Program-made: the position numbers and the translations under genes | In this document: positions 54,002 through 62,701 of the stretch, in pieces | How the letters are laid out: each line of letters begins with the position of its first letter | How positions within the stretch are numbered: the stretch's first letter is position 1 | Assembly (NCBI GenBank): GCA_965215535.1 | Contig: OZ244063.1 | Span: 1,674,001-1,738,000 of the forward strand | From: Bin94 sp965215535 | GTDB lineage: Bacteria > Gemmatimonadota > Gemmatimonadetes > Longimicrobiales > Gaopeijiaceae | Direction: 5' to 3' | Length of the DNA stretch: 64,000 nucleotides | Notes under the pieces: generated by a model | The model's input: only the letters and a program-made list of their open reading frames with translations | Database searches by the model: none | What the model was told of the DNA's origin: nothing

Positions 54002-54364
54002 TCAGGCGCCGTGGCGAGGAGGGGGATCGATGCTCCGGGCAAGGGTGGACGGGGCAGCCGGCCGAAGAGAAAGGTCGGGGGCCGCAGCGACGCCGAACCA
54101 TGACTGAAGGGCAGCCGGCGACAGGGGCTCGGCCGGGGCAAGGGCGCAGATCGGCATCAGGGCGCACGCATCATGCCCGGAATCCTGATGGCCGGGGGAG
54201 TGGGGAATCTGCGAATCGGGGGTCTGCGAATGACCGTGGTGGTGCGCACTCGCGGCTGCGGTGACCGATGTTCCGGGGACGGATCCGCCGACCGCACAGC
54301 CGATGGCGGCGACGTGCGACCCCAGGACGGCGAGGAAGGCAAGGAAAGCGACGGGACGGTGCAT
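54002..54364 (-). CDS. Small His-rich secreted protein
   Basis: 120 residues from ATG at 54364. Signal peptide AFLAFLAVLGSHVAAIG, with a Cys just after (CAVGGS). The mature part has AHHHGHSQTPDSQIPHSPGH and QDSGHDACALMPICALAP, so many His residues and three Cys. It resembles small periplasmic metal-binding proteins seen next to metal-efflux or barrel genes. It is followed by the barrel gene 78 nt downstream in the same orientation. Function is inference. Confidence 0.55.
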   Translation of the reverse strand: MHRPVAFLAFLAVLGSHVAAIGCAVGGSVPGTSVTAAASAHHHGHSQTPDSQIPHSPGHQDSGHDACALMPICALAPAEPLSPAALQSWFGVAAAPDLSLRPAAPSTLARSIDPPPRHGA

Positions 54365-54416
54365 GAACGCAAAGATGGCGCGGGCGGGGGGTGGGGGCAA
54401 GGGTGAGGGGGCCAGA

Positions 54417-57284
54417 TCACTCCACCCTCAACACCTTCACCGCCTCGTCGCCCAGGTGATTGATGGCCTTGACGGCGATGCGACCGGATTTGGGCTTCGG
54501 GAAGGGGCGCGAGATGTTGCGGCGCAGGGTGGCCCAGGCTTCCTGGCTGATCTCGGCCCTGAGCGATGTTTTGAGCGCCTTGTAGGGATCCTTGCTGGCG
54601 CCCGGGAAATAGGCGTGCCGCACAAAGAAGCTCTCTTCGTTGTAGTCGGTGTCGATGAACCAGCAGGCGATTCCCGTTGAGTCGTCACTGCGTACCTCGC
54701 CCTTCCCCGGGTCGTAGACATCAATTCCGCGGATTCGCACCCGGATTTGATCGTCGGCCAGGGGTTCGACCTCAATGTCGGGTTCGCCGAAGATGACGAA
54801 GAGGTTGCCCGTGTCGGTCTCCTGGAGATCGGTGGCCATGTGAAGGTCGGCATTCATGCGGGCCTTCAGGACGGACATGCGCCCCAGTTTGGCGAAGTCT
54901 GTGCAGGAGGGATCGTAGGCAAAGGCGCAGGCGATAAGGGCGTCGAAGCCGGCCTCGATGGCCTCGCGCGCGGCGGCGGCAAGGTCGGGACGCGAAACGG
55001 TGCCGAACTCGGGGCCAATCATGATACCGGCGCGCATGGGTCGCTTTCGGCGTTCATAGCGGCCCTCGGCGCAGATGTAGCGGCCGGTCCAGCCCTCGAT
55101 TGAGGTGAATGCGATGCGGTCTTCCCTGTGCGCCTGCTGGATTCCAGCCCGCCGAAGCTGCTCGAGCATGAGCTGGGCGAAGTCGTATCCTTCGTCCCGG
55201 TCGCTGGCCTGGTAGCGTTTGGCGGGGGGAGGGTGGGCCGCAAGCAACTGGCCCCTTTCGTCGAAGCCGACCCAGCGATGGGGCGACGCGCTCTCGACGG
55301 TGAAGGGGCCTGCCACCCGCACGGTGTTTTTGTCTTTGTAGGGTTTATCGTAGAGGCACTCGAAGGGGGCGTTGGCCGCGATTGAGGCGTCGATCTCCTG
55401 CTGGCGGGCAAGGCGAGCCTCCCAGAAGGCCGCGAGGGGGGCCTGAGCCGCAGAGGGCCAGCCGTTGCCGGGATCGCGGGGCACCTCCCACTCCAGCAGG
55501 GCGTTGTGGGACACCCGGTCGCCAGTGGGAAGCTCGTCTTTCCTGCTGTTGCTGGCCGCGAAATCGATCGTCTGTCCGCGGCGGCCGCCGGTGCCAACTG
55601 CAAAGAGGGGGAAGGCGGGATCGTTCTTGCGTGGCGAGGGGGACTTTCTGGTGCCTGCTGCGGCTTCCTGAAGCGTTCGGTTGAGCCTGTCCAGCGCCTG
55701 CGTGACCTTCGACTGGTGCGTCTCCCAGATGACGTCGATCTCGGCGTTGTTGGCGATCTGCTTCAGGGTAATGTGGGGGACACGTTCGTAGACGAAGCCC
55801 TGCCGGATGCGCTCGTGGGTGGGATGCTCGGAGGGTGCTCGCCGGGTAACCTTCGCCTCCTGGAGCTGCCCTTCGCGACTGTCGGCAAGGAGGTAATAGG
55901 GGTAGCGTGCAGCCATGATGCGCGTTCGGGCCAGCGCGAGAGCCACGCGCGAGGTGTCGATGGTGATCCAGCGGCGGCCCCACTGCTCGGCGACATAGGC
56001 GGTGGTGCCGGAACCGCAGGTGGGATCGAGGACGAGATCGCCGGGATCGGTGGTCATGAGGATGCAGCGTTCTATCGGTTTTTCCGAGGTCTCTACTACA
56101 TAGGTCATGCCTCTCGCACCACTAGTGTCATTCCACAGGTTATCGATCTGCTTGTACTTAAAATCTTCAAGATAGTGTTTATAACCTGGGATGCCCCCTG
56201 AATCATTCAACCGGTCAGCTTTGATGAGACGATTTATTCCTTGATCGTGAGTTTTCCAACTTTTTCTGTTTTGGAATAATTTGACCGTTGTATCTGAATG
56301 CGAAAGTACACGATTTAGTATAACCAGAAGACCTCAAATCGGCATTTCTGAAAATCTCATTATGGGATTTAGAAAAATACAATTGCCTATATTTAATATC
56401 GTCAAAAGATTTTGCATACCAGATTATTGTATCATATATTCGAGCTAGTTTACCAAACCCCAATGGAGAAGTTTTTCTGAATGCGATTTCGCGCACAAAA
56501 TTCTCCGCCCCAAACACCTCATCCATCACCGCCCGCACCCGGTGTACATTCTCGTCGCCGATCTGCACAAAGATGGATCCCGATTCCGTGAGCAGGTCCC
56601 GCGCCACCATCAGCCGATCGCGAATGTAGCCCAAATACGAATGAATGCCATCGCGCCAGGTATCACGAAAGGCCCTCACCTGTTCCGGTTCGCGCGTAAT
56701 GTGTTCCTTCTTGCCGTCCTTGATGTCGCGGCTCGTTGTGGACCACTGGAAGTTGGAGTTGAACTTGATGCCGTAGGGCGGATCGAGATAAATGCACTGC
56801 ACCTTGCCACGCAGATTCTCGCGCTCGGCAAGCGACGCCATCACATGCAGGCTGTCGCCCAGAATCATGCGGTTCGACCAGTTCGCCTCGTGCCTGTAGA
56901 AGTCGGTGAATTCGGCATCCGACGGCAAGCCATTGAAGTCGGCAAAAAGGTCTTGCTCCTCGGCAGATTCATTCCCCCCCCCCCCCCCCCCCCCCCCCCC
57001 CCGTCTTGACAAATACTATACCGCGCAATAGAATCAATAATGGCCTTGGGGTGCACCTTCTCCTGGATGTAGAGCGGCGGCGCCTGCGCAACCAGCGGTT
57101 CCGCGTCCTGTTCATCCTTGCCGCGCCAGACCAGTTGCGGATCCAGATCGCGGTTGCGGCGTTCGTAGATCGCCTTCCTGGGCCGGTCATCGCTCGCCTG
57201 GTACTCGGCGGTGGGAATATTGGAGCGCCTGTCCTGATGGATCAGCGATTTGATGTTCTTCTTCCGGCTATTGCGAGGAGTCAT
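54417..57284 (-). pseudogene. mod: Type III restriction-modification methyltransferase (mod), out of frame, poly-G tract
   Basis: Full length would be about 955 residues. The N-terminal frame from ATG 57284 (KSLIHQDRRSNIPTAEYQ, DLDPQLVWRGKDEQD, PPLYIQEKVHPKAIIDSIAR) runs into 29 G residues (minus strand; 56974-57002). The methylase continues one frame over with LFADFNGLPSDAEF, RMILGDSLHVMASL, motif IV IYLDPPYGIKFNSN and ESGSIFVQIGDENVHRVRA. A second 1-nt insertion near 56265 (AAGTTGG) moves it again to KTHDQGINRLIKADRLN, then motif I LVLDPTCGSGTTAYVAEQWG and a long C-terminal domain. N- and C-parts share a frame, and the middle does not. The start codon overlaps the res stop (ATGA). Confidence 0.85.
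56974..57002 (-). repeat. 29-bp homopolymer (poly-G on the coding strand) inside mod
   Basis: Uninterrupted run of 29 C on the plus strand, G in the mod coding direction, between the N-terminal segment and the catalytic region. In-frame readthrough needs a multiple of three (27 or 30). 29 leaves the gene OFF. Such tracts in mod genes are classical slipped-strand phase-variation switches, though this is much longer than the usual 8-15. Confidence 0.85.
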
Positions 57285-60200
57285 GATCGGTACGGAGTCT
57301 GTGGCTCGTGGTGCGAAGGTGGGTGTGAATCGGGGTAATCGCCCTCTGTCGGCGACGCTTCATCGTTCGTTACCGGATCCGGGTCGCGCAAGGCCCGCTC
57401 GATCATCCGATCGACCTCATCGTCCAGCGCCTCCTCGAAATCCGCTTCCATCGCGAAGATATCGCGCAGCTCGGTAAACTTCCAGCGACCGAAGACCCCA
57501 TGATTGTTGACGCCTGGAATCCAGTAGCTGTCCATCGTGCGCTTCTTGTCCTTTGCGTCTTCGCCGCGGTATCCCTTGATCTCGACAACCAGATTCAACA
57601 GATCTTCGGGGCCATGTCCGTCATCGACCTGCACAATAAAGTCGGGAATGTAGGTACGCAGGCTCGTGCCCCGATGCCAGGGAACCGTAAATCCGAGCCC
57701 GTCATTCTTCACATAGGCGCGCACCTGCGGATGACCTTCGAGCAGATGACAGAAGACCTTCTCCCAGGTGCTGTCGCAGATCGCCCAGTTCACATGCGAA
57801 CGCTCCGTGCGGTGCCGAAGGGGCCGCGACGAATGGAAGTTGACGTCGGCGGTGGTGCCCAGCGGTTCGTAGGGATGCAGCATCGCCTTGACGGTTTCGC
57901 GGCCCGCGTGGGTACCGACAATTGCGCTGGTGATGCGCTCGCACGCCCATTCGGCAAGCTGCAGGTAAAGAATTTGCGCGGGGAAGGTGCCGCTTTCGCA
58001 CACAAGACAATCCTTCAGCCAGTCGCGGGCAATGCGCTTGAGGTCGCCGAAGAGGTGCGGTTTCAGTGCATGATCGGATTCGCGCCACTCGTGGACAAGG
58101 TGCCGGGCAAGGTGATACACAATCGTGTTGGTGCGCGTCTCGGGCAGCCGCTCGGGCGTCAGGATTTCGGTTTTGCCGATAATGCCCCGGTTCTCTACGC
58201 GCGCCGCTCCCACCATATCGGGGGTCAGCGTCAGCACATGGTCTTCGTTGAAGTCGGCCGAGAGACGCTGATCGGGAAGCACGACCCGGTATCCGGCAAC
58301 GCGGGGAAAGCGGATCTCCAGAGCGTCGCGATCGGGCCGAAGGGCCTGCACATGAATGGTTGGCTTCGGCGGCACCGGTTTGACAACCACCGGCTCGGCG
58401 GTAAAGTCGAAGGGGATTCCCAGAACATCGGCGTACTCGACATCGAAGAGCCCCTCTTCATTGAGCTCGTAGGACTGTCTGCGCAGCGCCCGTCCCACCG
58501 CCTGCTCGCAAAGAAGCTGGGTGCCAAAGGCGCGAACCCCCAGAACGTGGGTGACGGTACTGGCATCCCAGCCCTCGGTCAGCATCGAGACCGAAACCAC
58601 GCAGCGAATCGAATCGCCCAGCGTACCGGGCTTGCCCACCGTGTTCATGACCTCGCGCAGCAGATCCTGGTCGGGGATGTCGGCGCCATCGCTCCGGTTG
58701 CCTGTGCGCTCCACCCGTTCGCGCCGAAAACGCTCGATCTGAGCCGCCGCAATCTTCTTGAAGTTGGGCGGCAGGGCATCGCCGGACTCCAGTTGCAGGC
58801 TGTCGATGAGAAGGGTGCGCGGGCGGGCAAGGCGACGTCCGTTTTCATCGAAGTTGCTGAAGAGGTCGAACGATCCCCGGTGGACATGCGCCGGATTGCC
58901 GTTGGCGTCGGGGACCTCGAATCCGGAAACAAAATCATAGACAAGTTTGGACGATGCGGTATTGTTGCACACAATAATGAGGCATGGATCGACAGGCCTC
59001 TCAACCTTCCGCCACTCCCTGAATACTCTTTTATAGTGGCTATAGAGCGCCTCCAGTGCGGTTTGCAGAGGCATCGGCAGCTTGCGCGGATCCGGGGGCG
59101 CAGAGCTTCCCCTTGCCTTCTTCGGCATATTGTCGCGTATATTGTCCCACAGCTTCCGGAAAATCGGCACCTCGTCGCCAGGAATATTGTCGGAGACCGG
59201 AATGCGCGGAAGTTTGACGATTCCGCACTCGATCGCATCCATCAGCGAAAAATCGCTCATCGTCCACGGAAAGAGCGTGCCCTCGGCATAGCCCGAACCA
59301 CTCAGAAAGAAGGGCGTGGCCGAGAGATCAAACACCCGGGGCACGTCGACTCTGCGGGCCAGCATCTCCAGACCGGAGATCCAGAGGCGGGCAGCCTCGG
59401 AGTTTCCCCTTGCCTCTTCCCTCTCGTCGGCCTTCAGGGGATCTTCGCCGGGCAGATCGCTCAACTCGTCGGGTTTTTCGCGGTAGCAGTGGTGCGCCTC
59501 GTCGTTGAAGACGATCACGCGCCTGAGCTGCAGGAGCTGGGGGCAGACGCGCTGCAACATCTGGCCCTCGGTTTCGGTTGTGTCCGGCAACCGACCGGTC
59601 GGACCTGCAAGAAGCGAGCGGGAGCCCTTGGGCAGGCTGGCGCGTTCGCGCAGCTTGAAGGCATGATAGTTGGCAATCACGATACGCGCCTGGTTCAGAG
59701 CGCCGAGCATGTCGTTCGGAATCAGGGCGTGTTTTTTGTAGTAGGCGTCGGGGTCGTTGGGTTGAAGAACGCGCAGCCGGTCGCGAATTGTGATTCCGGG
59801 GGTTACCACAAGGAAGCCGCGGGTGAAGCGGGGGCTGTTGGGGTGCTGAACGGCGTTGAGCGTTTGCCATGCAATCAGCATGGCCATGACGGTGGTCTTG
59901 CCGGCGCCGGTGGCCATCTTCAGCGCAAGACGATTGAGACCAGGATTGGCCGCATGACTCACCTTTTGCAGCGTGCTCAGAAGATGCACAATATCTCTGC
60001 GCCTGGTGACGGGCGCCACCTCGGTCATCCATATGGCGGTTTCGACCGCTTCGATCTGGCAGAAAAACGGACAGAAGCCGTAGCGCGGATCAAGGTTGCG
60101 CCAATGCTGCAGGAGCTTCTGCGTAGTGGGCGTGACGCCCGGGGTATTCGACTTGCGCCAGCGATCAACATGACCCCGGACGGCATTGATCTGCGCGGTC

Positions 60201-60511
60201 AGATACTGCTCGGAATCGGTGCCGAGCTCCACAGCTTCGCCGATGCCCAGGCTTTCCTGCCCGGTCGCCTCCTGTCCCCTCGCCAGCGGAAAGGGCGAGA
60301 TGAACTCGGCGGGGCGGCGACCCTCGACAATCTGGTGGGTGGGCTGCCCGTCGTCGTTCAGCTCCCAGTGGCGCTGGGGATAGCGGTACGGGTTATTGAG
60401 GATCGGTCGCTCGAAGAAGAGATTGGCCGACGGCCTCCCGTTCGAGTGGTTGCCTGCCACAGTCGCGATATTCCAGGATGCAGAGGTGAAACAAGGAGAG
60501 TGGATCGGCAA
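57281..60511 (-). CDS. res: Type III restriction-modification Res subunit (helicase-endonuclease)
   Basis: 1076 residues from TTG at 60511; a GTG at 60460 is closer to the usual family start (SANLFFERPILNNPYRYP follows). Helicase motifs: Walker A KMATGAGKTTVMAML, DEAH in VIVFNDEAHHCY, motif III FDLSATPFFLSGSGY and motif VI VSMLTEGWDASTVTHVL with QAVGRALRR. The C-terminal PD-(D/E)xK nuclease: TYIPDFIVQVDDG and LLNLVVEIKGYRGEDAKDKK (D and E-x-K present). It reads through cleanly. The order here is res then mod, with ATGA overlap. Type III Res has no activity without Mod, so an OFF mod silences the system without self-harm. Confidence 0.9.
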   Translation of the reverse strand: MPIHSPCFTSASWNIATVAGNHSNGRPSANLFFERPILNNPYRYPQRHWELNDDGQPTHQIVEGRRPAEFISPFPLARGQEATGQESLGIGEAVELGTDSEQYLTAQINAVRGHVDRWRKSNTPGVTPTTQKLLQHWRNLDPRYGFCPFFCQIEAVETAIWMTEVAPVTRRRDIVHLLSTLQKVSHAANPGLNRLALKMATGAGKTTVMAMLIAWQTLNAVQHPNSPRFTRGFLVVTPGITIRDRLRVLQPNDPDAYYKKHALIPNDMLGALNQARIVIANYHAFKLRERASLPKGSRSLLAGPTGRLPDTTETEGQMLQRVCPQLLQLRRVIVFNDEAHHCYREKPDELSDLPGEDPLKADEREEARGNSEAARLWISGLEMLARRVDVPRVFDLSATPFFLSGSGYAEGTLFPWTMSDFSLMDAIECGIVKLPRIPVSDNIPGDEVPIFRKLWDNIRDNMPKKARGSSAPPDPRKLPMPLQTALEALYSHYKRVFREWRKVERPVDPCLIIVCNNTASSKLVYDFVSGFEVPDANGNPAHVHRGSFDLFSNFDENGRRLARPRTLLIDSLQLESGDALPPNFKKIAAAQIERFRRERVERTGNRSDGADIPDQDLLREVMNTVGKPGTLGDSIRCVVSVSMLTEGWDASTVTHVLGVRAFGTQLLCEQAVGRALRRQSYELNEEGLFDVEYADVLGIPFDFTAEPVVVKPVPPKPTIHVQALRPDRDALEIRFPRVAGYRVVLPDQRLSADFNEDHVLTLTPDMVGAARVENRGIIGKTEILTPERLPETRTNTIVYHLARHLVHEWRESDHALKPHLFGDLKRIARDWLKDCLVCESGTFPAQILYLQLAEWACERITSAIVGTHAGRETVKAMLHPYEPLGTTADVNFHSSRPLRHRTERSHVNWAICDSTWEKVFCHLLEGHPQVRAYVKNDGLGFTVPWHRGTSLRTYIPDFIVQVDDGHGPEDLLNLVVEIKGYRGEDAKDKKRTMDSYWIPGVNNHGVFGRWKFTELRDIFAMEADFEEALDDEVDRMIERALRDPDPVTNDEASPTEGDYPDSHPPSHHEPQTPYRS

Positions 60512-60549
60512 AAAAGATGCACGCCGGGGCAGCCGCGCGCAAGTTCACA

Positions 60550-60559
60550 CCCCCCCCCC
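60550..60559. repeat. C10 homopolymer upstream of res
   Basis: Ten C in a row (plus strand), 39-48 nt before the TTG start of res (90-99 nt before the GTG), abutting hairpin element copy C. Length variation here could alter res expression; this is inference. Confidence 0.4.
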
Positions 60560-60616
60560 AGCCCCTGCGCGGGCTGGCCCGGACAGCCGCCGAACCAATC
60601 AGGTGCGCGCGCACCC
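60558..60616 (+). repeat. Dispersed two-hairpin intergenic element, copy C
   Basis: First stem CCAGCCC (60558-60564) and GGGCTGG (60571-60577) around the same loop CTGCGC: G-to-A and C-to-T changes on both arms keep pairing. Second stem GGTGCGCGCGCACC (60602-60615). It lies immediately upstream of res. Confidence 0.6.
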
Positions 60617-60707
60617 CATCTCTATTCGCACTTCGCTTTGCTTATCTGCTTCCGCATCGGCAACGGCCAACACGAATGCATCACCCCGCAAATGCCGCCC
60701 GGCGACA

Positions 60708-61526
60708 TCAGCGGAACATGCGGCGCAGCATGAATTCGTAAAGTCCGTCTCCGAACCACTTGCGAAGAAACATCACGGGGCGCGCCATGGAGCCGCTGAC
60801 GTATCGTCGGCGCGGCTTTCGGGCCATCGCGGCCTTGACGAACACCTTGGCGAGAACTTCCGGCCTGGTGCCGCGGTTACCGGGCTCAAGGCTGTCCATC
60901 AGTCTCAGAAACGAATCCACCTGGGCCCTGTACGCCGTGTCCCGGGAGTACTTCCTCAGGCCGGCTCCCATCACGTCGCCGAACTCGGTCCTGATCGCGC
61001 CCGGCTGAATCACGACGACCTGTATGTTGAAGGGAGCGGTTTCCACGCGCAGACAGTCCGACCAGCCCTCGAGAGCGTGTTTTGTGGCGTGGTACCAGGC
61101 CCCGAGGGGAGTGAAGATCCTTCCGCCCATCGACGAGACGTTGACGATTCGGCCTGAGCGCCGCGCCCGCATGTGCGGCAGGACGAGTTGGGTGAGGTGG
61201 GCGAGGCCGAAAAGGTTGACCTCGAACTGGTACCTGGCATCTTCGAGCGGGATGTCCTCGACCGTCCCGTAGAGACCGAAGCCCGCGTTGTTGATCAGAA
61301 CTTCAATGCGTCCCTCGGCGTCGATGATCCGGCGCACGGTCCGCTCGTTGTCCTCACCCTTCGAGACATCCATCGCAAGGGGGGTGATGCCGTGTTGGGA
61401 CAGATCCTCCATACGGTCCACCCGGCGTGCGCCTGCGTAGACGGTGTGACCCCTGCGGGCCAGCAGAATGGCCGCTTCCCGGCCTATGCCGGAGGAGGCT
61501 CCCGTGATGAAGATGACTTTGCCCAA
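60708..61526 (-). CDS. SDR family oxidoreductase
   Basis: 272 residues. VIFITGASSGIGREA nucleotide motif, VLINNAGFGLYGTVED, catalytic Ser in VSSMGGRIFTP and YHATKHALEGW (YxxxK). The N-terminus begins directly at the cofactor motif, so it is cytoplasmic. The extended C-terminus (LRKWFGDGLYEFMLRRMF) resembles retinol-dehydrogenase-like or lipid-modifying SDRs. No operon partner in the same direction closer than the barrel gene 28 nt upstream. Confidence 0.9.
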   Translation of the reverse strand: MGKVIFITGASSGIGREAAILLARRGHTVYAGARRVDRMEDLSQHGITPLAMDVSKGEDNERTVRRIIDAEGRIEVLINNAGFGLYGTVEDIPLEDARYQFEVNLFGLAHLTQLVLPHMRARRSGRIVNVSSMGGRIFTPLGAWYHATKHALEGWSDCLRVETAPFNIQVVVIQPGAIRTEFGDVMGAGLRKYSRDTAYRAQVDSFLRLMDSLEPGNRGTRPEVLAKVFVKAAMARKPRRRYVSGSMARPVMFLRKWFGDGLYEFMLRRMFR

Positions 61527-61554
61527 TTATGTGCTCCTGCGTTGACCCATCCAA

Positions 61555-62409
61555 TTACCCCACCCCCACCGTCACCCCGATCCGAACCCTCACCAGGTTG
61601 CCGTCGCTGACAATCGGGTCGGTGCGCCAGTGTCTGCCGCCGCGCCGGCTGGTGTCGCGCGACCGCCTCGAGCTCTGCAGCGGCGCCTGGTCCGAGGTGA
61701 GATATTCGGTAAGACCGTTGTGCTGGTAGGCCGCCGATACATCGATAGACACGGGGTTGTTGGATTGGCGCACGCGCACCGAAATGCCGCCTCCTCCGCC
61801 CATGGCAAAGTTGGTGTGGCCAAAGTTGGTGGACGATGCAAAGGGTTCGGATTGGCGATCGCCGGTGGCGCTGGTTTCGGTAAAGAAATAGGAAAGGCCG
61901 ATTGTGCCAAAGACATAGGGACGCACCGAGCCGGTGGCGAGATAGAGCTGCGGACCCACCCCGGCCGCGACAATGGCGTTGCTGGTCTCGACCTCGACAT
62001 CGATGGGAATTGTGGGGCTGAGCTGGGTCCAGTACCGATAAACGCCATAGATGACAAGAGTGCCCTCGGCCCGAATTGCAACCCAGGGTTGCCCGCCGAA
62101 GAAGAAGGTGCCGCCCAGACCGAAGCCGCCGCCCCAATCGACATGGTTGTGAAACTCGCCGACCGGCAACGCAGCCTCGCCGAATGCAAAGAGTTCGCCA
62201 CGGGAATCGGATGCGTCGTCCTGAAGGCTCTGGGCCTGGACAGCGCGAGGGGCCACAGGAAGGATCGCCCACGCCAGCGCCGCCGCAACGCCCGCCCACC
62301 TGGGCATATGCAGGGCGCGCAGAGCCGGATCGCCTGGCGGTCCAGCCTCTCTTCGCAACGCCGCGCGCCGCCCCCTCCCGTTGCATCTCTCCCGGTCCTG
62401 GCTCTTCAT
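61555..62409 (-). CDS. Outer-membrane OmpA-like beta-barrel protein
   Basis: 284 residues from ATG at 62409 (GGAG nine nt upstream). A basic, Pro-rich lead is followed by PRWAGVAAALAWAILPVAPR and AVQAQ, so the cleavable signal starts at an internal Met (62307), which is the alternative start. Eight-strand-type barrel strands: GEAALPVGEFHNHVDWGGGF, GVGPQLYLATGSVRPYVFGT, YFFTETSATGD, FAMGGGGGISVRVRQSNNPV and ending VRVRIGVTVGVG, a typical C-terminal aromatic-less strand. Function unknown. Confidence 0.75.
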   Translation of the reverse strand: MKSQDRERCNGRGRRAALRREAGPPGDPALRALHMPRWAGVAAALAWAILPVAPRAVQAQSLQDDASDSRGELFAFGEAALPVGEFHNHVDWGGGFGLGGTFFFGGQPWVAIRAEGTLVIYGVYRYWTQLSPTIPIDVEVETSNAIVAAGVGPQLYLATGSVRPYVFGTIGLSYFFTETSATGDRQSEPFASSTNFGHTNFAMGGGGGISVRVRQSNNPVSIDVSAAYQHNGLTEYLTSDQAPLQSSRRSRDTSRRGGRHWRTDPIVSDGNLVRVRIGVTVGVG

Positions 62410-62701
62410 CGTGTTCGATCTCCATGGGGGTTCCTTGCCCGTCTTCCCTGGCCGACCTCGCCCGCCCTGACTCCGGGAACCGCCTTCGCTCTCATACATT
62501 CGCCCATTTGTCGGGGCCACGCCAGCGCCGGAGCGCCCAACGCCGCAGGGAAGTCAGGTCTTCTACACCCGGCCACCGCACCGGGTTCCACCGGAGCCGC
62601 TCTGCAATGCGGCCGCCCTCCTGGGCCCGCTCCCTTGCTCAGTAATGCACAACCGCACAACCCCTCCATCTTCTGCTCCCGCCCCTTTCGGATCCGGTTC
62701 G

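Noticed and set aside
56974..57002. Poly-C run as an assembly gap filler
   Set aside because: Gaps are normally filled with N, and a run falling exactly in a mod gene at a tolerant linker fits phase variation better. The exact length remains uncertain until reads are checked.
57500..60733. A 1077-codon open frame on the plus strand opposite res
   Set aside because: Res on the minus strand carries all helicase and nuclease motifs. The plus frame has no recognisable motif and reflects GC-rich codon bias.
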